A program made the translations under genes and the position numbers. Of a stretch of DNA of 64,000 nucleotides, positions 9,120-18,700 are shown piece after piece. Source of the DNA: Chelatococcus sambhunathii (lineage in GTDB: Bacteria > Pseudomonadota > Alphaproteobacteria > Rhizobiales > Methylopilaceae); the NCBI GenBank assembly GCA_031316315.1, contig JADBEO010000010.1, positions 47,791-111,790 on the forward strand, in the 5' to 3' direction. The first letter of the stretch is position 1. Each line of letters opens with the position of its first letter. The notes beneath the pieces are model-generated. The model did no database searches and was not told where the DNA came from. It saw only the letters and a program-made list of their open reading frames with translations.

Positions 9120-10082
9120 ATGGTCATGCCTACGACCACCTCCGCAGATCCGGAAGTCGTCACGACGCCGGAGCCGGCCCGCGCGTCTGCGCCCTGGGCG
9201 GGCTACGCTCTCGCGGCGGCTGGAGCGATCCTGTTCTCCGCCAAGGGCGTCATCATCAAGTTCGCCTACGCCGAGAAGGTCGACACCGAGACCCTGCTCG
9301 CCCTGCGCATGGGACTGTCGGTCCCGATCTATGTCGCGATCGGCCTGATCGCTCTGTCACGGCAGGCCCGCCCGGCCGCGATGAACGGACGGATGCTCGC
9401 CGCCTCGCTCGCGATCGGCGTGCTCGGCTACTGGTTCGCCTCCTATACCGACTTCCTCGGACTGGTTTACATCTCGGCGCCCTTCGAGCGGCTGATCCTG
9501 TTCACCTATCCGCTCTTCACGGTGCTGCTCGGCGCGGCCTTTTTCGGCCAGCCGTTCCGCATGCGCGCGCTGCTCGCCTTCGCGCTGAGCTATGCGGGCC
9601 TTGCGCTCGTCTTCGCCAAGGACGCCGAGGCGGCTGGGTTCGATGCGGTCCGGACAGGCGCGGCGCTGGTGCTGTGCTCGGCGGTCGCCTTCGCGCTCTA
9701 CCAGTTGCTGGCCAAGCCCCGCATCGGCGCAATCGGCCCGAAGCTGTTCACCTGCATCGCGATGTCCGGCGCGGCCGTCGCCTCGCTGATCCAGTTCCTG
9801 CTGCTGCGCGACCTGTCGGTGCTCGCCGAGCTTTCGATGCGGGCCTGGTTCATAGCCATCGTGCTCGCCACCGTCGGCACGGTGGCCCCGAGCTTCCTGC
9901 TGTCGGCGGCGCTCCATCGCATCTCGGCGCAGGCCAACGCGGTGATCGGCACGATCAGCCCCGTCGCGACGCTCGCGCTGGCGGCGCTGCTGCTCGGCGA
10001 GCGCGTGACGGCGACCGACCTCGCCGGCGCGGGGCTGGTGCTGGCGGGTGTCGGCTGGTTCACGGTGGCCGAGCGGAAGTAG
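9120..10082 (+). CDS. EamA/DMT superfamily membrane transporter
   Basis: A 320-residue protein with about ten hydrophobic helices arranged as two EamA repeats (roughly 30-165 and 180-310), the standard size for drug/metabolite exporters. The second repeat ends in a typical LLGERVTATDLAGAGLVLAG pattern. Substrate cannot be predicted. Two ATG codons six bases apart (9120, 9126) are both possible starts. It follows xerC after a 90-bp gap and is convergent with the polyketide operon, so export of that operon's product is conceivable only by proximity. Confidence 0.85.
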   Translation: MVMPTTTSADPEVVTTPEPARASAPWAGYALAAAGAILFSAKGVIIKFAYAEKVDTETLLALRMGLSVPIYVAIGLIALSRQARPAAMNGRMLAASLAIGVLGYWFASYTDFLGLVYISAPFERLILFTYPLFTVLLGAAFFGQPFRMRALLAFALSYAGLALVFAKDAEAAGFDAVRTGAALVLCSAVAFALYQLLAKPRIGAIGPKLFTCIAMSGAAVASLIQFLLLRDLSVLAELSMRAWFIAIVLATVGTVAPSFLLSAALHRISAQANAVIGTISPVATLALAALLLGERVTATDLAGAGLVLAGVGWFTVAERK

Positions 10083-10117
10083 CTGCGGCCCTGGCCGGAG
10101 AAGCGCGAGGCATGCCG

Positions 10118-10145
10118 CATCCCTCCCCTTGCGAGGGGAGGGATC
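10118..10145. repeat. Short palindromic repeat, 'CCCTCCCCT' family
   Basis: A hairpin with a perfect 9-bp stem (10121-10129 pairs with 10134-10142) and a TGCG loop, preceded by GCAT. The same core recurs at the right edge of the window (63956-63991). It lies between convergent genes, where such elements often act as 3' stabilisers or bidirectional terminators. Confidence 0.7.
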
Positions 10146-10171
10146 CGGAGAGCGTCGAGCCGGAAAAGCCT

Positions 10172-11338
10172 TCACAGCGGCTTCGAATAGATCCGCCAGG
10201 TCTTGGTGTGCTCGGCCGGCATGCCGCGCACGAGATTGATGATCGGGCGGTTCTCCTCGAGCATCCAGCTGACCTCGAGCCGCTCGACGCCCGCGGCCTT
10301 CGCCTTGGCGACGGCGTCGGCGAGCAGCATGGCGGCCGCCATAGCGCCGACCCTGGTTCCCCGGAAGGCGCGGCGGACGCCGATAACCGGCACCCGCGCT
10401 CGCTTCACGCCTGAGACCTTGAGCCGCCAGATCAGCTTCGCCCAACCGAAGGGCGCCAGCCGGCCGCCGAGGTCGCGCACAGCCTCGTTGACGTCCGGCG
10501 CCATGACCAGCACGCCGATCGGCTCGCCGAGCCAGAAGGCGAGCGTCGTCCAGTCCCGCGGCAGGATGGAGGCCGCAAGTTCGGCCAGAAACTTCGACTC
10601 CTCCATCGTCGTCGGCACCGAGCCCCAGTTGTCCGACCAGGCGTCGTTGTAGACCGAGACGATATGGCCGAGCGCGTCGGGCCCAACGGCCGGCCGCAGC
10701 TCGAGATTCTTGCCGTCGGCCCATTTGGCGCGGGCCGCCGCGACGCGCTGCGGCAGGCGGCTCGTCGTCACCCAGCCCTCGTAGCCGACGATGTCCTTGA
10801 CGCCGCGGAAGCCGAGGCGTTCGAGCTGCGCAGCGTAATAGGGCGGCGCATAGTTGGTGTGGGTGGTCGAGCGCGCGCCGTAGCCGAACACCTGCAGGCC
10901 GCACTCGTGGTTGACCGAGGCGCTGAACGGACCGGCGATCTGCGTCAGGCCCCGCGCGCGCAGGAAGTCGGAGGCGGTCGCGAACAGCGCGTCCCAGACG
11001 GCGTCGTCGTCGATCGCCTCGAGAAAGCCGAAATGGCCTGCGCCGTCCCTGTGCTTCTTAAGATGGTCGTGGTGCTGCACGGCGTAGATGCGGCCGACCG
11101 GCTTGCCGTCGCGGAAGGCGACCCAAGCCATGCCGTCATTGGCCTTGGCGAAGGGCGTCGCCTTCGGCGTCAGGACGTCCTTCAGCTCCTTGTGGAGCCG
11201 CGGGGTGAAGGCGGGATCGGCGCCCTGCGCCGCGAGTTCGGCCCGCCAGAACGGCTCGATATCCCGCGCGGTCTCGACCGGGCGAACCTCGACGCCGCCT
11301 TCAGCGGCCTTGCTCTCGGTTCGCGGGGCGGTCGACAA
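10172..11338 (-). CDS. GNAT-fold N-acyltransferase of the polyketide/oxoamine locus
   Basis: A 388-residue protein resembling the large GNAT-fold acyltransferases, with an N-terminal half ending around TTHTNYAPPYY and a C-terminal half with RVPVIGVRRAFRGTRVG (acyl-CoA or acyl-ACP loop) and MLEENRPIINLV near the end. Its start is a TTG at 11338, eight bases after the stop of the oxoamine synthase; no ATG or GTG lies nearby in frame. The tight spacing behind PKS and alpha-oxoamine synthase genes suggests it acylates their amino product. Bacterial ceramide synthases are also GNAT-like, so this is a reasonable but unproven functional guess. Confidence 0.7.
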   Translation of the reverse strand: MSTAPRTESKAAEGGVEVRPVETARDIEPFWRAELAAQGADPAFTPRLHKELKDVLTPKATPFAKANDGMAWVAFRDGKPVGRIYAVQHHDHLKKHRDGAGHFGFLEAIDDDAVWDALFATASDFLRARGLTQIAGPFSASVNHECGLQVFGYGARSTTHTNYAPPYYAAQLERLGFRGVKDIVGYEGWVTTSRLPQRVAAARAKWADGKNLELRPAVGPDALGHIVSVYNDAWSDNWGSVPTTMEESKFLAELAASILPRDWTTLAFWLGEPIGVLVMAPDVNEAVRDLGGRLAPFGWAKLIWRLKVSGVKRARVPVIGVRRAFRGTRVGAMAAAMLLADAVAKAKAAGVERLEVSWMLEENRPIINLVRGMPAEHTKTWRIYSKPL

Positions 11339-11346
11339 GTTCGGCT

Positions 11347-12738
11347 CTACCGCGTCGCCTTGGCCAGAGCGGCCGCCATCTTGATGCCGAAGCCGGCTTT
11401 GGCCAGCTTGTCATGCTCGTCCGCCGTCACCGCGACCGCCTCGTCGATCTGCTCGAAGGAGTGGTCGGCGGTCAGGAAAAAGCGCAGCCGCGCCGAGCGC
11501 TCCGGCACCGCCGGATGGACGATCGGCAGCGCGTTGACGCCGCGCTCGCGCAGGCGGTTGGCGAGATGCACGGCGCGGAGCGAGTCGCCGATCATCACCG
11601 GCACGATCGCGGTGCCGCTCGCGGTTCCGACGTCGAGCCCGCGGGCCTTGGCCTGCTCCACGAAGCGCAGCCCGTTGGCGCGCAGCTTGGCGACGCGCTC
11701 GGGCTCGCGCTTCAGGATGTCGAAGCAGGCGATGGCGGAGGCTGCGACCGCCGGGGGCATGCCGACCGAATAGACGAAGCCGGGCGCGGAGAATTTCAGA
11801 TACTCCACAAGGCTCTGCGAGCCCGCGATGTAGCCGCCGCAGCCCGAGAGCGTCTTGGACAGCGTCCCCATCCAGATGTCGACGTCCTTGTGGTCGACGC
11901 CGCATTCCTCGGCGACGCCGCCGCCGGTCGCGCCCAGCACGCCGAGCGAATGCGCCTCGTCGACCATCAGCCAGAAACCGTAACGGTCCCGCATCTTCAC
12001 GAGCCGCGCGAGGTCGGGGAAGTCGCCGTCCATCGAGTAGAGGCCCTCGACCGCGACCAGCACCCGCTCGAAGGCGTGGCCCTGCTGGATGAGGATCTCC
12101 TCCAGCGCGTCGAGGTCGTTGTGCGCGAACATGCGGCGTGTCGCGCCGGACAGGGTGGCGCCGACGACGATCGAGTTGTGCGCGAGCGCGTCGTAGACGA
12201 TCAGGTCGTTCTTCCGCATCAGGTGGCCGATGGCGGAGACGTTGGTCGCGTGGCCGGACACGAAGGCGACGGCGTCGTCGACGCCGTAATAATCGGCGAT
12301 GCGGCGCTCGAGCTCGCGGTGGATCGGCCGCTCGCCCGCGACCACCCGGCTCGCCGAGGCCGAGACGCCGTAATGGTCGATCGCGGCCTTGGCGGCAGCG
12401 GCGACCTCGGGATGACCGTTGAGGCCCAGATAGTTGTAGGACGCGAAGTTGATGAGCTCGCGCCCCTCATAGGCGATGGTCGCCCCCGCGCAGCCGTCAT
12501 GCATCGCGAAGAACGGATTCTGGACGCCGATCAGGTCCGCGACAGCCTGCTGGGTGCGGACGTCCTTCAGTTCGGGCAGGTCAGCGAACCGGTCGCCGCG
12601 CTTGACCTTGCGCGTCACCACGGTCGGCGCGGGACCCGAGCGCGCGGCCAGCTCCTGCTTGGGCTGGGTGCGGATCGCGCCCAGGATGCCGTCCTTGGCG
12701 GAGCGCGAGAGCGCTCCGATGCCACGTCTTGCCGTCAT
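11347..12738 (-). CDS. Alpha-oxoamine synthase (serine palmitoyltransferase/AONS-like)
   Basis: A 463-residue PLP enzyme of the alpha-oxoamine synthase family, which condenses an amino acid with an acyl thioester and releases CO2. The PLP lysine is K295 in TLSKTLSGCGG; D260 and H263 of VDEAHSLGV contact the cofactor; NFASYNYLGL and SVGMPPAVAAS are family motifs. A poorly conserved 60-residue N-terminal extension makes it longer than BioF or Kbl. The ATG at 12738 lies 10 bp after the PKS stop. In fungal fumonisin-type pathways the same enzyme class releases a reduced polyketide from its synthase, so here it probably does the offloading that the PKS lacks. Confidence 0.88.
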   Translation of the reverse strand: MTARRGIGALSRSAKDGILGAIRTQPKQELAARSGPAPTVVTRKVKRGDRFADLPELKDVRTQQAVADLIGVQNPFFAMHDGCAGATIAYEGRELINFASYNYLGLNGHPEVAAAAKAAIDHYGVSASASRVVAGERPIHRELERRIADYYGVDDAVAFVSGHATNVSAIGHLMRKNDLIVYDALAHNSIVVGATLSGATRRMFAHNDLDALEEILIQQGHAFERVLVAVEGLYSMDGDFPDLARLVKMRDRYGFWLMVDEAHSLGVLGATGGGVAEECGVDHKDVDIWMGTLSKTLSGCGGYIAGSQSLVEYLKFSAPGFVYSVGMPPAVAASAIACFDILKREPERVAKLRANGLRFVEQAKARGLDVGTASGTAIVPVMIGDSLRAVHLANRLRERGVNALPIVHPAVPERSARLRFFLTADHSFEQIDEAVAVTADEHDKLAKAGFGIKMAAALAKATR

Positions 12739-12748
12739 GATACCGCCG

Positions 12749-15700
12749 TCACGCGTTCGCGCGTCCCATCGACAACCGGCGCGCCTCAACGGCTTCGCCG
12801 AACTCGGCCAGTTCTTCCTCGCCAAGTTCGTCGCCGATGTGGCGGCTCGCGAGGTCGGCGTTGACCGCCCCGCTCTCCGCCGCAGCGTCCGGCTCGTGGA
12901 TGCGCGACACGATCGACTGGGCGATCGTGAGCAGCGTCGTCGAATCGCCGATCGCGACGAGCGGCAGTTCGATATCGAAGCGCCTTTCGACGCTCATGCG
13001 CAACTCGAGGCCCATCAGCGAATCCATGCCGAGCTCGGCGAGCGGCCGCTGCGGCGAGATCTCCTTCGCCGGCAGCTTGAGGATGCGCGCGACTTCGCCG
13101 GTCAGCATCTCCGCGACGATGTCGCGCGCCTCGCGGGCGTCCTTGCCGCGGATCATCGCGCCGAGGTCGATCTGCTCGCCCGAATCCTGCGGGCCCATTT
13201 CGGCGTCGGCCAGCACCTGCGTGAAGGTCGGCGAGGCGAGATAGGCGAGGTCGCGGCGGGCCCCGCCCCAGTCGATCGGGGCGATCGTCACGACGCCGGT
13301 CTCGAGCCGCATGTCGCGCTGCGACAGCACGCGGCCGAGCCCTTCGAGCGCCTCCGCGCCGGAGAGCGTGGCGTAGCCGAGCCGCTTCTGGATCTTCTCC
13401 TTCACCTCACCGGTGCGGGCGAGATAGCCGACGTCGCCGAGCGCGCCCCAGGCGATGGCGAGGCCCGCCTTGCCGGAGGCGCGGCGCTGGCGGACAAGCG
13501 CCTCGAGCCAGGAATTGGCCGCGACGTAGTTCGCCTGGCCGGGATTGCCGATGACGGTCGTGGCGGAGGAATAGACCACGAAGTCGCCGACCGGATCCTG
13601 ACGCGTCAGCTTCTCGAGCGCGGCCGCGCCGTCGATCTTTGGACGCAGCGCCACCTCGAAGGTCGCCTCGTCGAGATTGGCGAGCAGCGCGTCGTGCAGC
13701 ACCATGGCGACGTGCCAGGCGCCGCCGATCGGGCCGAGCTCCTGCCTCGTCTCCTTCAGCGCCTTGTCGAGCGCCTTCTCGTCGGCCGCGTCGCAGGCGA
13801 AGACCTTGACGGTCGCGCCCGCGGCTTCCAGCCGCTTCACGCCCGCCTTCGCGGCTTCCGACTTCGCGCCCGAGCGGCCGATCAGCGCGAGCTTGGTCGC
13901 GCCCTTGGCGACCAGCCATTCGGCGGTGGCGAGGCCGAAGCCGCCGAGGCCGCCGACCATGACATGCACGCCCTCGGCCGGCGTCCAGGCCTCCGGTTCG
14001 GCGGCCGGCAGCTTGGCCGGATCGAGCGGACGCACGACGATCTTGCCGATGTGACCGGACTGCTGCATCAGCCGGAACGCGTCGCGGATCTCCTCCGCCT
14101 CGAAGGTGCGGTAGGGCAGCGGCGCGAACACGCCCTTGGCGAACAGCTTCAGCACGTCCGTGAACAGGCGCTTGCCGAGGTCGCGGCGGTGGATGAACAG
14201 CTGATCCGCGTCGATGCCGAAATAGGAGATGTTGCGGCGGAACGGGCGAAGGCCGAGGCGGCTGTTGGCGTAGTAGTCGCGCTTGCCGAGCTCCAGGAAC
14301 CGGCCGAACGGCTTCAGCGTCTGGAACGAGCGCTCCATCGCCTCGCCGAACAGCGAGTTCAGCACCACGTCGACGCCCTCGCCTCCCGTCAGGCGGCGGG
14401 TCTCGTCGACGAAGTCGAGGCTGCGGCTCGACAGCACATGCGTCGCGCCGAGCGCGCGCAGCAGGTCGCGCTTCTCGTCGGAGCCGGCGGTCGCGATGAC
14501 CTTGCAGCCCTTCCACAGCGCGATCTGCAGCGCCGCGAGGCCGACGCCGCCAGCGCCGCCATGGATCAGCACCCACTCGCCACGCCGCACGCGCGCGAGC
14601 TCGACCAGCGCGTAATACGAGGTCAGGAAGCAGACCGGAATGGTCGCGCCTTCCTCGAAGCTGATCGAATCCGGCAGCTTGGCGACCGCGAGCTCCGAGG
14701 TCACCACGCGGGAGGCGAAGGAGCCGGAGGCGAAGGCCGAGACGCGGTCGCCGACCTTGAGCTCGGAGACGCCCTCGCCGACCGCCGAGACGACGCCGGC
14801 GCATTCGATGCCGAGGCCCGGACCCGAAAAGCCGTCTTCCAACGCCTCTTCGGGCAGCAGGCCGAGCGCCCACATCACGTCGCGGAAGTTGAGGCCGACA
14901 GCCGAGACGTCGACCGCCACCTCGCCCTTGCCGGGCGCCCGTTCGGGCGCGGCGCGCCAGCCGAGGTCGTCGAGGCCGCCCTCGGTGGACTCGAGCGCGG
15001 CGACCCGCGCTGCCTTCTGGCCCTTGGCTGGCTCGCCCTTCGGCAGCTCCGGCAGGCCGGGGCGCAGGCGCGGGGCGCTGACGCCCTCGGGGCCGATCGC
15101 GATCTCGATGTCGGCGCGCGGGGCGCCGATCTCGGCCGCGACGGCGGCCGCCGCCGTCTTCGCGGGCATCGCCGCGTCGATGTCGACGAAGCGGATGTCG
15201 ACGCCGCGGAACTCGTTGCGGACGACCCGCAGGTAGCCGCCGATGGCGGCGTTGTCGAGCCGGTCGCGCGCCTGGCCGAGCGCGCCCGCGAGACCGCCCG
15301 GAGCGACGACCCAGAGCCGCGCGCCGGCGGCTTGCGCCGCGCGCGTCAGCCCGAGCAGACGACCCGCCCGCTCGGTCACGGCGACCGAACCCGGCGTTTC
15401 GTCAGCGTCCAGCGCGACGACGATGTCGGCCGTCGCTTCGCTCGCGTTCTTCGGCGCGGGCGCGAGGCCGAGATCGATCACGGCGCCCCAGTCGCCGGCG
15501 GCATGGCCGGCGCCGTTGGCGTGACCATTCGTCTTGCCCTTGGGCTTCGCCTGCGCCGCGAAGGCGTCGGCCCGGACGGCGACCTTGCGGCCGGCGCCTT
15601 CGAGCGCGGCGGCGAGCGCCTTGGCGAGCGGGCTTTCGGCCGTCTCGCCGACGATCACGACAGGCGTCTCGACCGGAGCCAGGATCGCCTCGGAAGCGGC

Positions 15701-18700
15701 GGAACGGCGCTTGGAGGCGATGACGAGGTTGGTCGGGGATTCCGCGCCGGCGAGCGGCGCGACGAGCGGCTCGATCAGGCGCGCGTCCGCGAGGTCGGCG
15801 ATCCAGTCCTCGGCGGACCGGGCGTCGCCGATCGGGAACTCGGCCGAGGCCGAGCGCGAGAACCAGCCGTCCTGCAGGCCGAACACGACGTCGAGGAACG
15901 GCGTCGGCGCGAGCGCCGCGACCGCGAGCCTGCCGCCGTCGGCAAGACGGGTCGCCAGGCGCCGCACCGCCTCCGGGCTCGCCGTCGAGGCGCCCCAGGC
16001 GAGCGAACCGAGGATGAGATCGACCTCCTCGCCGCTGGCCTCCGAGGCCGGGTCGAACTGCTCGACCTTGACGTTCGGAAGGCTCGCGAAGGCGAAGCGC
16101 AGCCGCTCCGCGGCCGTCGCGTCCGGATCGGTGACGGTCAGCGTGATGCGCGGGTCGTCCGCCAGACGCGAAAGGGCGCGCGTCAGGCCGCCGGAACCTG
16201 CCGCGATCTCGAGGATGCGGATCGGGCGGTCGGCGGGCGCCGCGGCCACGTAATCCGCCGCGAGCGCGGCCAGCGCCTCGGCGGCGCGGGCGGTCAGCGG
16301 CGCGCCGCCGCCGGCGTGCGCGATCGTCGACGAGCCGTACACCTTGGCGCGCGGGCCGTCCTTCAGGATGGTCGGCAGCAGCGACGCGGCCCGCGACGCG
16401 AGCACGACCTCCGCGCCGCGCTCCGGGTGATCTGCGAGCACGGTGCGGACGATGACGTCGGTCGTCGGCAGGCCAGTGCTCGGAACGAGCGTCCATGTCT
16501 CGCCATCGAGGCTGGCGTGACCGCGCTCCTCGAGAATCGAGAGCAGACGGTTCGCGAGCGGCAGCGAGCCCTCCGCAAGCTTGCCCTTCTTCACGAGCTG
16601 GGCCGTCGATCCCTCGCGCTTGCGGCCGAACAGCTTCGCCAGCGTCTGATGCGCTGCGGCGACCGCATAGGCTTCGAGCAGGAGGTCGGCCTCCGGGCGC
16701 TCGTCCGCGTCGGAGCCGACCAGGCCGAGCGCCCCGGCGCGGCCCGCGAGATCGGCCGTCTTGCTCGGCTCGGCCGCGTCGAAGGCCGGCGCGACCAGCG
16801 CCGGGGCGACGTGATAGGCGAGCCGGTCCAGCGGGGTGCGGCGGGCGAGCGTGACGGCGCGAAAGCGCGCGTCGGCGAGCTCCGCCACCACGCCGCCGTC
16901 GGCGTCGAGGAAGGTGAAGGTGGCGTCGATCGAGCGCGGGCTGAAGCGGCGGATCACCACCTCGGCGCCGATCAGCTGCTGGCCGGGCTTGTAAAGCCTG
17001 AGCTGGCCGAAGCGCATCGGCAGATAGGTAACGTCCGGCCGGTCGCCGTGCTCGCCGAACAGCGTGATCAGCGAGTGGAAGCAGGCGTCGAAGTCGGCCG
17101 GGTGGAGGCCGAAGCGCTCGTCGCGCGCGCCCTTGCGCTCGTCAACCGGCTTTAGCCGCACCGACAGGCGCGCGTGGCCATAGCGCTTCACCTCGGCGAC
17201 GCACTGGAACGCCGGGCCGAAGTCGAGGCCGTGATCGAGCGTCCGGGCGTAGAGCGCCTTGCCCTCGAACACCTCCGGCTCGCCCTCGCCCGCGGCCGGA
17301 ACGAAGACCTGGGTGGTCGGGGCCGGCGAGATGCGCCCGATGGCGTGGACGACCCAGCCCTCGTCGCGAAGGCGCGGCCGGCTGAGGATCTCGACCGTGC
17401 GGCTCTCGGCCGAGACGCGGGTCTTGATCTCGGTGAGCGCGTCGGGATCGAGCGTCAGCGCATGCGGGATCTCGAAATCCGCGAGCTCGACCATGTCTTG
17501 GCGGAGCCAGCCGCGGGCGGCGGCGAGCGCCATCTCGGCGAGCGCCGCGCCCGGCACGACCACGCGGCCGCCGACCTTGTGGTCGGCGATCAGCGGCGAC
17601 AGCGCCGGGTCGAGATGGATGGTCCACTCATCGGAATCGGCGCGAAGCCGCGCGCCGATCAGCGGATGCACGTCATAGCCGCGGTAGAAGGACTGCTGCT
17701 CGTTCGTCGGGCCGACGGCGAACCTCGACTCCTGCCAGGGATAGGTCGGCAGGCGGACGGCCGGGCCGGTGAGCTTGCCGAAGGCCGCCTCCCGGTCGAC
17801 TTTGCCGCCCTTGGCGACGACCCGCGCGAGCGTGCGGCGGATCGCGTCGTGCTCGGCCGCGCCATGGTCGTCGCAGGAGATGACGGCGCCGGTGACCTCG
17901 GCGCTCGACAGTCCGTCGGTGAGATAGGTCTGCAGGACCGGACGCGGGCCGATCTCGACGAACACGCGGGCGCCGGCCTTGATCGCGGCCGCAGCGGCCG
18001 GCGCGAAGGCGACAGGCTGGCGGACGTTCGCCCACCAGTAGTCGGCGCCGAGCTCCGCGCCCTCGGCGATCTCGCCGGTGACGCTGGAGACGAAGGTCCG
18101 CTCGGTCGGGCGCGGCTTGAGGCCCTTGAGGTCCTGCATCAGCGGCTCGCGCACGCCGTCGATCAGGCCGGTGTGGAACGGATATTCGATGTCGAGGACC
18201 CGCACCGGAACGCGCTTTGTCCGCGCGAACTTGGCGAGCGCCTTGATCTCGTCCTCGGGGCCCGAGACGGTGATCGAGCGCTCGCTGTTGACCGCGGCGA
18301 TCTCGACGCCATTGAAGCCGCCCTCCTTGAGCAGCTTCTCGGTCTCCTCGGCGGACTGCAGCACGGCGGCCATCGAGCCCGCCTTCCAGGCGATCTCCTG
18401 ATGGACCGAGCGCGAGTGGATCACCTCGACGCCCTGGCGCAGCGACAGCGCGCCCGACGCGACCGCCGCCGCGACCTCGCCGACCGAATGGCCGAGCACG
18501 AAGTCGGGCGTGACGCCTGCCGCGGCGAGCGCGGCGACCATGCCGGTCTGGACGGCGAACAGTAGCGGCTGGGCGAACTCGGCGCGCTTCAGGCGCTCGG
18601 GCAGGTCGTCGGCGAACATCGCATCGGCGATCGACCAGGGCGCGATCTTGGTGAAGTGCGCGTCGATCTCGGCGACCTTGTCGCGGAACGCCGGATTGCT

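Noticed and set aside
11347..12738. Assigning the oxoamine synthase as a second BioF
   Set aside because: It has a long N-terminal extension, is far from the bio genes, and a proper BioF lies at 57104; the PKS context points to another substrate.
12476..17155. Very long open frame on the plus strand opposite the PKS and oxoamine synthase genes
   Set aside because: It is antisense to a PKS with all domains recognisable. The translated product is arginine/aspartate-rich with no domain; long shadow frames are expected in GC-rich coding DNA.
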